Part shown: in pieces, positions 24,503-33,618 of the stretch | Numbering within the stretch: position 1 is the stretch's first letter | How the letters are laid out: each line of letters begins with the position of its first letter | Source of the DNA: Pelagibacterium lacus | Lineage (GTDB): Bacteria > Pseudomonadota > Alphaproteobacteria > Rhizobiales > Devosiaceae | Assembly (NCBI RefSeq): GCF_003345525.1 | Contig: NZ_QQNH01000024.1 | Span: 1 to 41,184 of the forward strand | Reading direction: 5' to 3' | Length of the DNA: 41,184 nt | Notes under the pieces: model-generated | Databases searched by the model: none | What the model was told of the DNA's origin: nothing | What the model saw: only the letters and a program-made list of their open reading frames with translations | Program-made: the position numbers and the translations under genes

Positions 24503-24544
24503 AAATGCGGCGCTAGGGTTGGGGGCGCTCAAGGAACACCCTCT

Positions 24545-25129
24545 ATGCTTTCCCCCGTCCGGCCCGAGAGCCTGTCTCGCGGCATCGTCACCACCGTTCA
24601 CCAGGGCGATTGCCTCGTCTCGGGCGTGTCCGAGACCACCTTCTCGACGGTGCTGGGCTCCTGCGTCTCGGCCTGCGTGCGCGATGGCGTGGCCCGGGTC
24701 GGGGGCATGAACCACTTCCTGCTCGGCACCCAGTCGGGCTCCTCGCGCGACCGCTTCGGGGAATCGGCGCGCTATGGCGCCTTCGCCATGGAGCAATTGA
24801 TCAACATGGTCCTCACCCAGGGCAGCGGACGCAAGGCCAATCTGGAATTCAAGGTGTTCGGCGGCGGCAATATCCATGCGGGCATGAACGATGTGGGGCG
24901 CAAGAACATCGAATTCGTCCGTCAGTTCCTCGCCGATGAAGGCTATGGCATCGCCAGCGAGGATCTGGGGGGGAGCTATGCCCGCCGGGTGCTGTTCCAG
25001 CCGGTCACCGGGCGCGCCTTCGTCAAGCGCCTCGACAGCACCGATACCGCGCGGCTGGGCCATGAGGAACTGGCCATCGCCCGCCGCCAGGCCATCCGCC
25101 CGGCCAGCGACGATATCGAATTGTTTTGA
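24545..25129 (+). CDS. cheD: Chemoreceptor glutamine deamidase CheD
   Basis: This 194-residue protein has the CheD catalytic motif, STVLGSCVSACVRD, with the nucleophilic Cys, followed by GGMNHFLLG with the catalytic His. The conserved FKVFGGGNIHAGMNDVGRKN completes the active-site region. CheD converts receptor Gln residues to Glu, creating methylation sites for CheR. In rhizobial operons it normally follows the second cheY; here it starts the distal half of the cluster, 283 bp after the inverted small gene. AAGGA at 24531-24535 is the ribosome binding site. A hairpin follows the gene (25139-25161). Confidence 0.95.
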   Translation: MLSPVRPESLSRGIVTTVHQGDCLVSGVSETTFSTVLGSCVSACVRDGVARVGGMNHFLLGTQSGSSRDRFGESARYGAFAMEQLINMVLTQGSGRKANLEFKVFGGGNIHAGMNDVGRKNIEFVRQFLADEGYGIASEDLGGSYARRVLFQPVTGRAFVKRLDSTDTARLGHEELAIARRQAIRPASDDIELF

Positions 25130-25138
25130 GTGTTTCCA

Positions 25139-25161
25139 GGACAGGTGGGCACCACTTGTCC
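25139..25161 (+). terminator. Hairpin after cheD, possible terminator
   Basis: GGACAGGTGG (25139-25148) pairs with CCACTTGTCC (25152-25161) over 10 bp with one G-U pair and a GCA loop, 9 bases after the cheD stop. No U tract follows, so it may stabilise the message instead of ending it. Confidence 0.5.
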
Positions 25162-25279
25162 GGTTCGGAAACGCGACAAGCAAGGACCTAATTCTTCCTT
25201 ACCGCCGCAGCCGCTCGCACACCAAGCGTTAACCATAGGCGGGTAGCGTGGGTCGACCCGTGACCGTTCTGGATGCCCG

Positions 25280-26830
25280 ATGCGACGTCCGCGCCTCGTT
25301 GCCGCTCTGCTTGCGCTTTGGTCCGCCACTCTGGCGGTCGCGCTCTGGGTTGCCGTGTCCTTTGCGGCGCGCCCCGACTGGCCGCTGATCGTCGCGGGGC
25401 TCTGGGCCGCCACCATCGCTGTCTCCTTCGCCGCCGCGATCCTCGCCGAGCGCGCCCAGCGCCGGGCCCTCTCCTGGCTCGGGGATGCGGTGGGGGAAGG
25501 GGCCATCGGGCGCAGCGAGGAAATGGCCTATGTGCAGGCGATCATCGCCGGGCTGTGCCAGCGGCTCGAACGGGCCGGGACCTATTCCACCGCCTTCGAA
25601 GCCCTTGCCCGCCCGGTCATGCTGGTCGATGGCGATGGCGTGATCCTCAAGATGAGCGCCGGGCTCACCGCGTTGGCCCCCGAATGCGCGGAAACCGACA
25701 CCGCCACGGCGCTGCTCGGCCTCCCCATCGATCTGGACCCCGCCCCGACCGTCCTTCTCACCCGCCTTGCCGACCAGCGCTTCCGCGCCACCGCCACCCC
25801 GCTGGGGGGAGAGCGCTGGCTGATCGAGCTCGACCGGCCCGGCGTGGTCGTCGCGCCCGCCGCCCTTGCCGGGCTGGCCGACGCTCTCGCCGGGGGCGAC
25901 ACCGGCCATCGCATCGCCGAACCCCACCTGCTCGACGCCCCCGAGCTTGAAGCGGTCAATGCCGGCCTCGTGGCCCTCGATACCGCGCTGGCCCGGTTCG
26001 ACGCGCTGGCCGAGGGCGACAGCGCGGCCCTTGCCGGCGCCAACGATCCGCTCTCGATCCGGCTGGGCGCCCTTGCGGCGCGCTTCGATGCGCTGGGGGC
26101 CGAGCGCGATGCGGCGCGGGACCGCTATCGCACCGCCCGCTCCCGGCTTACGCAAATCGACGCGCTGGTCGAGACCTGCCGCACCAGCGCCGCGGCGCTG
26201 TCGCAGGCCGCCGCGGCGGCGCGGGCCCATATGGACAGCGCGCAGGCCGAATTGGGGCAGGGGCGCTCGGCCGCCGCCCGGCTGGAAGAGGAGAGCGGGG
26301 CGTTGGCGCCCCGGACCGATACCGCCCTGGCCGCCGCCCGGCAGACCCGCTCCCGCGTCGAGGCGCTGGACCGTCTGGTCGGGCAGATCGATACGCTGGT
26401 GGCCGGCATCGAGAATGTGAGCTTCCGCACCAATCTCCTGGCGCTCAACGCCGCCGTCGAGGCGGCGCGGGCCGGGGAGAAGGGGGCGGGCTTCGCCGTG
26501 GTGGCCGCCGAGGTGCGCGAACTGGCCCAGGCCAGCGCCAAGACCTCGAAGCAGATACGCGCCCTCGTGCGCACCGGGCGCGAGGATTTCGACCGGGGCC
26601 TCGCCGAGGCCGAGGGGCTGGCCGAGACCGTGGACGCCCTCACCGCCAATTTACGGAATCTAAGGGAGGGAGCCGCGATGATCGACACAAGTCTCGCAGC
26701 GGGCGGGGCGGCGATCGCGGCGGCGGACGGGGACATCGCCCGTATGGGCGGGATGGCCGAACGCCAGGCCGAAGCGCTCCGCGAGGACGACGAAGATGGC
26801 GCATGGTCCCGGGCAGCGGCCCGGGGGTAG
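25280..26830 (+). CDS. Methyl-accepting chemotaxis protein with two N-terminal membrane helices
   Basis: This 516-residue receptor has two hydrophobic segments close together (about residues 7-29 and 35-56), so almost nothing is exposed in the periplasm. A PAS-like region follows (about 105-210, [20 protein letters not shown]). The signalling hairpin is [20 protein letters not shown] and [20 protein letters not shown], around residues 373-415. The sensing therefore looks cytoplasmic or membrane-linked. There is no CheR-tethering pentapeptide at the C-terminus. It is encoded between cheD and cheR; a TTAACCAT half-site lies about 50 bases upstream. The ligand is unknown. Confidence 0.9.
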   Translation: MRRPRLVAALLALWSATLAVALWVAVSFAARPDWPLIVAGLWAATIAVSFAAAILAERAQRRALSWLGDAVGEGAIGRSEEMAYVQAIIAGLCQRLERAGTYSTAFEALARPVMLVDGDGVILKMSAGLTALAPECAETDTATALLGLPIDLDPAPTVLLTRLADQRFRATATPLGGERWLIELDRPGVVVAPAALAGLADALAGGDTGHRIAEPHLLDAPELEAVNAGLVALDTALARFDALAEGDSAALAGANDPLSIRLGALAARFDALGAERDAARDRYRTARSRLTQIDALVETCRTSAAALSQAAAAARAHMDSAQAELGQGRSAAARLEEESGALAPRTDTALAAARQTRSRVEALDRLVGQIDTLVAGIENVSFRTNLLALNAAVEAARAGEKGAGFAVVAAEVRELAQASAKTSKQIRALVRTGREDFDRGLAEAEGLAETVDALTANLRNLREGAAMIDTSLAAGGAAIAAADGDIARMGGMAERQAEALREDDEDGAWSRAAARG

Positions 26831-26842
26831 GCAGGAATGGGC

Positions 26843-27706
26843 ATGGTGGATATCGGCGAATTCGCATTGAGCGACAGGGAGTTCACGCGCATACGGCAGC
26901 GGGTGTACAAGATCGCCGGCATCTCGCTCTCCGATGCCAAGCGCACGCTGGTGGTGTCGCGGCTCTCCAAGATCGTGCGCGCCCTGGGGCTGCCGGGCTT
27001 TGACGCCTATATCGATTTCCTCGACCATGGCGGCAGCCCCGCCGACGATCAGGCCTTCGTCAACGCGCTGACCACCAATCTCACGCGCTTTTTCCGCGAG
27101 GACCATCATTTCGATCACCTGAGGACCCATGTGGGCGAACTGATCGCCCGGCCGCAGCGTGTGGGCAAGGGCGGGCGGCCGCGCCTGCGCATCTGGTCGG
27201 CCGGATGCTCGACGGGGCAGGAGCCCTATACCATCGCCCTCGCCCTCCTCGCCGCCTTTCCCGATCTCGGCCGCTGGGATTTCCGCATCCTTGCCACCGA
27301 TATCGATTCCAGCGTCATCGCCCGGGCGGCCGAGGGGATCTATCCGGCGGGCGAGCTCAATGGGCTCTCGGCCCAACGCCAGGCGCTGTTCGAGCGGGGC
27401 CCGCGCGGCGAGGTCCGCATCCCGTCCGCGGCGCGCGAGGTGATCACCTTCAACCTGCTCAACCTCATGGCCCCCTGGCCGTTCAAGGGGCCGTTCGACG
27501 CCGTGTTCTGCCGCAATGTGGCGATCTATTTCGACAAGCCGACCCAGGGCCGGCTGTTCGACCGGCTGGGGGAGGTTCTGGCCCCGGACGGCTTCCTCTA
27601 TATCGGCCATTCGGAAAACCTCCAGGCCGTCTCCAAGGGTTTTAAGCTGGTGGGCAAGACCGTCTATCAGCGCAAATCGATCACCACTGCCAGGGATGCA
27701 GCATGA
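26843..27706 (+). CDS. cheR: Chemoreceptor methyltransferase CheR
   Basis: The product has 287 residues. The ATG at 26843 is chosen because AGGA (26833-26836) lies six bases before it, whereas the in-frame ATG at 26837 directly abuts that site. The N-terminal helical domain (DREFTRIRQRVYKIAG) is followed by the SAM-binding domain with NLTRFFRE, IWSAGCSTGQEPYTIAL (about residues 115-131) and DAVFCRNVAIYF. It methylates receptor glutamates in adaptation. It follows the receptor gene by 12 bp, and its stop overlaps the cheB start as ATGA (27703-27706). Confidence 0.95.
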   Translation: MVDIGEFALSDREFTRIRQRVYKIAGISLSDAKRTLVVSRLSKIVRALGLPGFDAYIDFLDHGGSPADDQAFVNALTTNLTRFFREDHHFDHLRTHVGELIARPQRVGKGGRPRLRIWSAGCSTGQEPYTIALALLAAFPDLGRWDFRILATDIDSSVIARAAEGIYPAGELNGLSAQRQALFERGPRGEVRIPSAAREVITFNLLNLMAPWPFKGPFDAVFCRNVAIYFDKPTQGRLFDRLGEVLAPDGFLYIGHSENLQAVSKGFKLVGKTVYQRKSITTARDAA

Positions 27707-28755
27707 GCGGCCGGATCAGGGTTCTCGTCGTCGATGATTCCGCGCTGATCCGCGAGGTGCTGAGCCGCACCCTCGCCAAGGAGGGCGACATCGTCGTGGT
27801 GGGCACGGCGCAGGACCCGCTCGATGCGCGTGAGAAGATCAAGGCCCTCGCCCCCGATGTCGTCACCCTCGATATCGAGATGCCCAACATGAACGGGCTG
27901 GCCTTTCTGCAAAAACTCATGCGGCTGCGCCCCATGCCGGTGGTGATGGTCTCGACCCTCACGACGCGTGGGGCGTCCGAGACCATGCTGGCGCTGGAGC
28001 TGGGCGCGGTGGATTTCGTCGCCAAGCCGGGGCCCGACACGCCGGGCGGCATCGAGGAGTTCGGGGCGGTGCTGCGCGAAAAGGTGCGCCACGCCGCCCA
28101 GTCCGACGTGCTGGCCCGCGCTCCCGAGGCGGCGGTGCCCGAATTGCCGCTCAGGACAGCGGCGGCGCCCGAGGGGGCGCTGGTCGCCATCGGCGCCTCG
28201 ACCGGCGGGGTGGAAGCCATCCGCCAGGTGCTGGCCGCGATGCCCCCCGATTGCCCGCCCATCGTCATCGCCCAGCACATGCCCAAGGGGTTCACGGCGC
28301 GCTTCGCCGCCCGGCTCGACGAGCTGGTGCCGGTGGGGGTGGTCGAGGCGGCCGATCGCATGGTGCTCGAACGCGGCCGCGCCTATGTGGCGCCGGGCGA
28401 TCATCACCTGCGGGTGGAGCGCAGCTCGGGCCAGCTCAAATGCCGCGTCTCCCAGGACGAGACCATGTCGGGCCACCGGCCCAGCGTCGACGTGCTGTTC
28501 CATTCGGTGGCGCGGGTGGCCGGGCCGATGGCGGTGGGGGCCATCCTCACCGGCATGGGGCGCGACGGCGCGCAGGGGCTCAAGGCCATGCGCGAGGCGG
28601 GGGCCTTCACCATCGGGCAGTCGCGGGGCTCGGCGCTGATCTACGGCATGCCCAAGGCCGCCTTCGAGATCGGGGCGGTGGTCGAGGAGGCGCCGCTGGA
28701 GCGCATCGCCGGCCGTCTGGCCGCCGCGCTCCTCAAGCTCAGAACTGCCGCCTGA
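27703..28755 (+). CDS. cheB: Chemoreceptor methylesterase/deamidase CheB
   Basis: This 350-residue two-domain protein has a receiver with VLVVDDSALIREVL and the phosphoacceptor Asp near residue 56 in VTLDIEMPNMNG. A C-terminal methylesterase follows, with the catalytic triad Ser (GASTGGVEA, about 165), His (AQHMPKGFT, about 191) and Asp (GMGRDGAQG, about 287). Phosphorylation by CheA releases the esterase, which removes methyl groups from receptors. It is translated with cheR through the ATGA overlap. A 109-bp gap without an obvious terminator separates it from the second cheY. Confidence 0.96.
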   Translation: MSGRIRVLVVDDSALIREVLSRTLAKEGDIVVVGTAQDPLDAREKIKALAPDVVTLDIEMPNMNGLAFLQKLMRLRPMPVVMVSTLTTRGASETMLALELGAVDFVAKPGPDTPGGIEEFGAVLREKVRHAAQSDVLARAPEAAVPELPLRTAAAPEGALVAIGASTGGVEAIRQVLAAMPPDCPPIVIAQHMPKGFTARFAARLDELVPVGVVEAADRMVLERGRAYVAPGDHHLRVERSSGQLKCRVSQDETMSGHRPSVDVLFHSVARVAGPMAVGAILTGMGRDGAQGLKAMREAGAFTIGQSRGSALIYGMPKAAFEIGAVVEEAPLERIAGRLAAALLKLRTAA

Positions 28756-28864
28756 AATTTCGAATATGGTAACCCTTGCGCCTTAGTCTCGCCACAAGTG
28801 ACCATCCAGGGGCGGACGGGCAGGGGACGACCCGGCCGACCCTATAAGCAAAAGCTGGAAGACA

Positions 28865-29254
28865 ATGCCCAAGGCCAGTGCCGTTTCCGTTCTGATCGTC
28901 GATGACCAGCAATCCATGCGCGGCATCTGCAAATACATCCTCACCCAACTGGGCTTTAAGGACATCATCGAGGCCAAGTCCGGGCGCGATGCGCTGACCA
29001 AGCTCGAAAAGACCAGTGTCGACCTCATCATCTCGGACTGGAACATGGATGATGTGGACGGGCTCACCCTGCTCAAGGTGATCCGCAAGCATCCGCGCAC
29101 CCAGGCGCTGCCCTTCATCATGGCCACCGGCCGCTCCGACAAGGAGCAGGTCAAGGAGGCCATCGAATGCGGGGTCAACAACTACATCATCAAGCCCTTC
29201 GATGCCGCCACCATGAAAAAGCGCATCGAGGCGGTGATCGGGGCGCTGAGCTAG
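28865..29254 (+). CDS. cheY: Chemotaxis response regulator CheY (second copy)
   Basis: This 129-residue receiver domain has VLIVDDQQSMRGICKYILTQ, the phosphoacceptor Asp in LIISDWNMDDVDG, the Thr in IMATGRS and the Lys in YIIKPFD. Its sequence is closer to classical motor-binding CheY proteins (SDWNM, ATG-S) than the copy at 20752, so it may be the one that acts on the flagellar motor; that is inference. GGAAG precedes the start. The methylglyoxal synthase gene follows only three bases after its stop. Confidence 0.93.
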   Translation: MPKASAVSVLIVDDQQSMRGICKYILTQLGFKDIIEAKSGRDALTKLEKTSVDLIISDWNMDDVDGLTLLKVIRKHPRTQALPFIMATGRSDKEQVKEAIECGVNNYIIKPFDAATMKKRIEAVIGALS

Positions 29255-29257
29255 CCC

Positions 29258-29626
29258 ATGGCGCGCAAGACCATCGGGCTGGTCGCCCATGACGACAAGA
29301 AGGACGACATGGTGGCCTTCGCTCGGGACAACCGCGAGCGCCTGGCCGGGTTCGATCTCGTGGGCACCGGCACCACCAGCGGGCGGGTGGCGGCGGGCAC
29401 CGGGCTCGCGATCCACGCCCTCAAGAGCGGCCCCCTGGGCGGGGACGCGCAATTGGGCGCGATGATCGCCGAGGGCCGGCTCGACGCGCTGATCTTCTTC
29501 ATCGATCCCCTCAGCGCGCTGCCCCATGACGTGGACGTCAAGGCGCTGACCCGGCTGGCGACCCTCTACGACATTCCCGTCGCCTACAACAAGTCCACAG
29601 CCCAGGCGATTCTCGGTGCGCTTTGA
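29258..29626 (+). CDS. mgsA: Methylglyoxal synthase
   Basis: This 122-residue protein is short compared with the 152-residue E. coli enzyme but complete. It begins [18 protein letters not shown] and has TGTTSG, the phosphate-binding segment, [11 protein letters not shown] with catalytic Asp63, and [18 protein letters not shown] with His90 and Asp93. The spacing equals that of Asp71, His98 and Asp101 in E. coli. It converts dihydroxyacetone phosphate to methylglyoxal and phosphate, a bypass when sugar phosphates build up or phosphate is short. It lies 3 bp after cheY and is probably co-transcribed with it. Confidence 0.94.
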   Translation: MARKTIGLVAHDDKKDDMVAFARDNRERLAGFDLVGTGTTSGRVAAGTGLAIHALKSGPLGGDAQLGAMIAEGRLDALIFFIDPLSALPHDVDVKALTRLATLYDIPVAYNKSTAQAILGAL

Positions 29627-29714
29627 GTTGACCGGATCGGCCGCTTGTGACCAGATGCCGCAATTCCACCAGCGTGGCATTCCAGTGCGATAACGATCGG
29701 GGGCAAGGCGCAAT

Positions 29715-30500
29715 TTGGCGAGTGATACGGTAATCGAGGTCCGCAACGTCTCCAAACGGTTCGGAGGGCTGACGGCTGTCTCGAACTGTTCGCTCGAGGT
29801 GGCGCGCGGATCGATCACGGGGCTGATCGGGCCCAACGGGGCGGGCAAGTCGACGCTGTTCAACATGGTGGCGGGCAATTTCCCCCCGACCAGCGGCGCG
29901 ATCATCTTCGACGGCGAGGACATCACCGGGCTCAAGCCCCATGAACTGTTCCGGCTGGGCATGCTGCGCACCTTCCAGATCGCCCATGAATTCTCCCAGA
30001 TGACGGCGCTCGAAAACCTCATGATGGTGCCGGGAGACCAGCCAGGCGAAAACCTCGCCGCCCTGTGGTTCCAGCCCGGCAAGGTGGCGGCGCGCGAGGC
30101 GGAAGTGCGCCGGAAGGCCCTCGACGTCATCGATTTTCTAAAACTCGGCCATGTGCGCAACGAGTTGGCCGGCAATCTCTCGGGCGGGCAGAAAAAGCTG
30201 CTCGAACTGGGCCGCACCATGATGGTCGACGCCAAGGTGGTGCTGCTCGACGAGGTCGCGGCGGGGGTCAACAAGACCCTGCTCAACGATCTCGCCGCCA
30301 ATATCGAGCGCATGAATTCCGAGCTCGGCTACACCTTCTTCGTCATCGAGCACGACATGGACCTGATTGCCCGCCTGTGCGATCCGGTGATCGTCATGGC
30401 GCAGGGCGAGGTGATCGCCAAGGGCACCATGGAGCAATTGCGCGCCAATCCCATGATCGTCGAGGCCTATTTCGGCGGCCCGGTGGAGGTCGCCCGATGA
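29715..30500 (+). CDS. livG: Branched-chain amino-acid ABC transporter ATP-binding protein LivG
   Basis: The product has 261 residues from a TTG at 29715. Walker A is GPNGAGKST, the signature is NLSGGQKKLLELGR and Walker B is VVLLDEVAAGVN, where the Pro usual after DE is replaced by Val as in many LivG proteins. GLKPHELFRLGMLRTFQIAH is the LivG-type Q-loop region. It powers uptake through LivH/LivM together with LivF, whose gene overlaps this one as ATGA (30497-30500). Substrates are probably Leu, Ile and Val or related amides, but this family also moves urea and other solutes. Confidence 0.92.
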   Translation: MASDTVIEVRNVSKRFGGLTAVSNCSLEVARGSITGLIGPNGAGKSTLFNMVAGNFPPTSGAIIFDGEDITGLKPHELFRLGMLRTFQIAHEFSQMTALENLMMVPGDQPGENLAALWFQPGKVAAREAEVRRKALDVIDFLKLGHVRNELAGNLSGGQKKLLELGRTMMVDAKVVLLDEVAAGVNKTLLNDLAANIERMNSELGYTFFVIEHDMDLIARLCDPVIVMAQGEVIAKGTMEQLRANPMIVEAYFGGPVEVAR

Positions 30501-31201
30501 GTCTCATCGCGCTGGACAAGCTGGTCGCCGGCTATGGCGGCGCCCCGATCCTCAACGGGGTCGACATCGCCATCGAGGCCAGCGATATCGGGGTGATCGT
30601 CGGCCCGAACGGCGCGGGCAAGTCGACGACGCTGAAGGCGATCTTCGGCCTTCTGACCGTCACCGGGGGCAGCGTCACCTTCGCGGGGCAGGACATCACC
30701 AATTTCGAGGCCGACCGGCTGGTGCCGCTGGGCCTCTCCTTCGTGCCGCAGGAACACAATGTGTTCACCTCGATGACCGTGCACGAGAATTTCGAGATGG
30801 GCGCCTTCATCCGGCGCGACGATCTCAGCGACAGCCTCGACATGGTCTATGAGATGTTCCCCGACCTCAAGGCCAAGCGCCGCCAGCCGGCCGGCGAATT
30901 GTCCGGCGGCCAGCGCCAGATGGTGGCCATGGGCCGGGCGCTGATGAGCCGGCCCAAGCTGCTGATGCTCGACGAGCCCTCGGCGGGCCTCTCTCCGCGC
31001 TACATGATGGAAATCTTCGAGCAGGTGGTCAAGATCAACGCCGCCGGCGTCGGCATCCTGATGGTCGAGCAGAACGCCCGCCAGGCGCTGGCCTTCGCCA
31101 CCAAGGGCTTCGTGCTCGCCAATGGGCAGAACCGCTTCACCGGCACGGGGCAGGAGCTGCTCGACGATCCCGAGGTGGCGAGGAGCTTTCTGGGAGGATG
31201 A
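30497..31201 (+). CDS. livF: Branched-chain amino-acid ABC transporter ATP-binding protein LivF
   Basis: The product has 234 residues from the ATG at 30497. Walker A is GPNGAGKST, the signature is LSGGQRQMVAMGRALM, and Walker B with the D-loop is LLMLDEPSAGLSP. LSFVPQEHNVFTSMTVHENF is the Q-loop region characteristic of LivF. It pairs with LivG in the nucleotide-binding dimer of the importer. A 61-bp gap follows before livH; no terminator is seen in it, so livGFHM is likely one transcript. Confidence 0.94.
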   Translation: MSLIALDKLVAGYGGAPILNGVDIAIEASDIGVIVGPNGAGKSTTLKAIFGLLTVTGGSVTFAGQDITNFEADRLVPLGLSFVPQEHNVFTSMTVHENFEMGAFIRRDDLSDSLDMVYEMFPDLKAKRRQPAGELSGGQRQMVAMGRALMSRPKLLMLDEPSAGLSPRYMMEIFEQVVKINAAGVGILMVEQNARQALAFATKGFVLANGQNRFTGTGQELLDDPEVARSFLGG

Positions 31202-31262
31202 TCCGCCGCGCAAGACGAGACATGGGGACCGCACCCGTCCATGCCGCAGGAACGATAAGCAC

Positions 31263-32267
31263 ATGAACGATTTCATCTTCTTTTTCAATCAGGCGATCAT
31301 CGGCGGCGTGGTGCTCGGCTCGGTCTATGCGCTGGGCGCGGTCGGGGTCACGCTGATCTTCGGCATTCTGCGCTTCGCCCATTTCGCCCATGGGGACATG
31401 ATGACCATGGGGGCCTTCATCGCCTTCGTCCTGGCCGGGGCGGTGGCGGCCATGGGCATCGCCTTCCCGCTGCCCACCGGCTTTATCGTCGTGCCCTTCG
31501 CCATGGTCATCGCCGCGGTCTTCGCGCTGGGGATCGACAAGGGCTTTTACGCCCCCCTGCGGGCCCATGGGGCCAAGCCGGTGACGCTGCTGATCGCCTC
31601 GATCGGCGTCACCATGATGATCCAGGGCCTGATCCGGCTGATCTTCGGGGTCGGCACCTATTCCTTCTTCGAGACCCAGCCCAAGAAGCTCATCCGCATC
31701 GACCTGCCCTTCGAGGGCGTCACGCGGCCGATCTCGTTTTCCGAGCCGCAATTGCTCCTGGTGCTGTCCACCATCGTCGCGGTGGTGGCGCTGCATTACT
31801 TCCTCACCCGCTCGCGGCTGGGCAAGGGCATGCGCGCCATGGCCGACAATCCCGATCTGGCCAAGGTCTCGGGCATCAACACAAGGCTGGTGGTGCGCGT
31901 CACCTGGGTGATCGCCGGCGCGCTGGCATGCCTCGCCGGCACCATGCTGGCGCTGGACGTTTCGCTCAAGCCGGACCTCGCCTTCAACATCGTGCTGCCG
32001 ATCTTCGCCGCCGCCATCCTGGGCGGGTTGGGCCATGCCTATGGCGCCATCGCGGGGGGCTTCGTCCTTGGATTTGCCGAGACGCTGGCGGTGTTCAACT
32101 GGGCGGTGGTGTTGCGGCCGTTCCGCGACGCCCTGCCCGAATGGATCGAAATCCCCAATACGCTGTCCCTGGTGCAGTCCGAATACAAGCTCACCGTGGC
32201 CTTCGTCATCCTCGTCGTCGTGCTCTTGGTGCGCCCGACCGGGATTTTTAAGGGAGCCTCCACATGA
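31263..32267 (+). CDS. livH: Branched-chain amino-acid ABC transporter permease LivH
   Basis: The product has 334 residues from the ATG at 31263. Eight or so hydrophobic segments and the family motifs GSVYALGAVGVTLIFGILRF, FAHGDMMTMGAFIA and GMRAMADNPDLAKVSGIN, followed by Gly-rich AAILGGLGHAYGAIAGGF, identify a LivH-type permease. It forms half of the membrane channel with LivM, and the two genes overlap as ATGA (32264-32267). AGGA at about 31249 is a distant ribosome binding site. Confidence 0.93.
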   Translation: MNDFIFFFNQAIIGGVVLGSVYALGAVGVTLIFGILRFAHFAHGDMMTMGAFIAFVLAGAVAAMGIAFPLPTGFIVVPFAMVIAAVFALGIDKGFYAPLRAHGAKPVTLLIASIGVTMMIQGLIRLIFGVGTYSFFETQPKKLIRIDLPFEGVTRPISFSEPQLLLVLSTIVAVVALHYFLTRSRLGKGMRAMADNPDLAKVSGINTRLVVRVTWVIAGALACLAGTMLALDVSLKPDLAFNIVLPIFAAAILGGLGHAYGAIAGGFVLGFAETLAVFNWAVVLRPFRDALPEWIEIPNTLSLVQSEYKLTVAFVILVVVLLVRPTGIFKGAST

Positions 32268-33547
32268 CGATGCGTTACATCACCGTCTTTGCGGCGCTGG
32301 TCGCACTGATCGTCGGCGTCGCCATGACCATGGGCTCGGCCTTCACCATGCGCCTTCTGGTCGAGGCCTCCGCCTATGCGCTGATCGCGATGGGATTGAA
32401 CATCCAGTGGGGCTTTGGCGGGCTGTTCAATTTCGGCATTCTGGGCATGCTGATGGTGGGCGGCTTCGCCGTCACCTTCGTTTCCTATCCGGTCAACCAC
32501 GCCTTCTGGCAGTCGGCGGGGCCGCTGATGCTCGGGCAGGTCGTCCTCGGGGCCGCCATCGGCGCGGTGCTGATCTGGTTCGCCCATCGGGTGCAGCGCT
32601 TCGGCGTCACCGGCGCGGCGCGCGGGGCGGTGATCGTCGTCGCCTGGTTCATCGCCTATGTGATCTTCCGCAGCCAGATGGACCCGGCGGCCAATTACAT
32701 CACCTCGACCTCGGGCTGGGTCGGCGGGCTGGGCCTGCCGGTGCTGCTGGGCTGGGCGTTCGGCGGGGTTCTGGCCGGGCTGATCGGCTATCTGGTGGGC
32801 AAGGTCAGCCTGGGGCTGCGCGCCGACTATCTCGCCATCGCCACCATCGGCATCGCCGAGATCCTGCGCGCGGTGATCAAGAACCTCGAATGGCTGACCC
32901 GCGGCACGCTCACCGTCTCGCCGATTTCCTGGCCGGTGCCCAATCCGCAATTCTACCAGGCCAATGGGGCCGATATCACCACCAGCTTCATCCTGGCCCG
33001 GGGCGGCTTTCTCGCCGTGGTCGCCGTGGTGGTGCTCATCGCGCTGTTCCTCATCCACCGGGCCTATGTGGGGCCGTGGGGGCGGATGATGCGCGCCATC
33101 CGCGACAACTACATCGCCGCCGGCTCCATGGGCAAGGACGTCACTGGGCGCCAGCTGGAGATCTTCGTCTTCGGCTCGGTCCTGATGGGCATTGGCGGGG
33201 CCATCCTCGTCTCCTTCGTGGGCATCTACGATCCCTCGAGCTTCCAGCCGATCAACCACACCTTCATCATCTGGGTGATGCTGATCGTCGGCGGGGCGGG
33301 CAATAATTTCGGCGCCCTGTTCGGCGGGCTGTTCATCTATATGGTGTGGATGCTGTCCGAGCCCCTGGCCCAGAGTCTCTTCACCACGCTGAGCGGCTGG
33401 AGCGCCTCGCAGGGCTGGGGCGCCATCCCCGATATCGAGACCCGCGCCGTGCAGATGCGCGTCTTCGTCATGGGGCTGATCGTCGCCATCTCCCTGCGCT
33501 TCGCCCCCAGGGGCCTGCTGCCCGAATTCATCAAGCGCAACGACTGA
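32264..33547 (+). CDS. livM: Branched-chain amino-acid ABC transporter permease LivM
   Basis: This 427-residue permease is longer than most LivM proteins because of an extended segment around residues 90-170. Typical features are LNIQWGFGGLFNFGILGMLM, RADYLAIATIGIAEILRAVI, RAIRDNYIAAGSMGKDVTGR and FIIWVMLIVGGAGNNFGALF. It is the second channel half beside LivH. The gene ends the rightward liv unit: the hairpin at 33569-33593 follows within 22 bases and faces livK, transcribed toward it. Confidence 0.93.
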   Translation: MTMRYITVFAALVALIVGVAMTMGSAFTMRLLVEASAYALIAMGLNIQWGFGGLFNFGILGMLMVGGFAVTFVSYPVNHAFWQSAGPLMLGQVVLGAAIGAVLIWFAHRVQRFGVTGAARGAVIVVAWFIAYVIFRSQMDPAANYITSTSGWVGGLGLPVLLGWAFGGVLAGLIGYLVGKVSLGLRADYLAIATIGIAEILRAVIKNLEWLTRGTLTVSPISWPVPNPQFYQANGADITTSFILARGGFLAVVAVVVLIALFLIHRAYVGPWGRMMRAIRDNYIAAGSMGKDVTGRQLEIFVFGSVLMGIGGAILVSFVGIYDPSSFQPINHTFIIWVMLIVGGAGNNFGALFGGLFIYMVWMLSEPLAQSLFTTLSGWSASQGWGAIPDIETRAVQMRVFVMGLIVAISLRFAPRGLLPEFIKRND

Positions 33548-33568
33548 CCCTTTTCCCCAACGAAAAAA

Positions 33569-33593
33569 AGCCCGGAGCGCAGCGCTCCGGGCT
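33569..33593. terminator. Intrinsic terminator shared by livM and livK
   Basis: AGCCCGGAGCG (33569-33579), loop CAG and CGCTCCGGGCT (33583-33593) form a perfect 11-bp stem. An A run at 33563-33569 gives a U tract on the minus strand, so it is a strong terminator for livK. In the plus direction only TT follows, making it weaker for livM. Confidence 0.92.
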
Positions 33594-33618
33594 TTCGTAT
33601 CTCGGACGGGCCGAGGGC

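Noticed and set aside
24533-24560. GGAAC before cheD as an EcfG-type promoter
   Set aside because: The expected CGTT at 16-17 bases downstream is absent, and the site overlaps the ribosome binding region.
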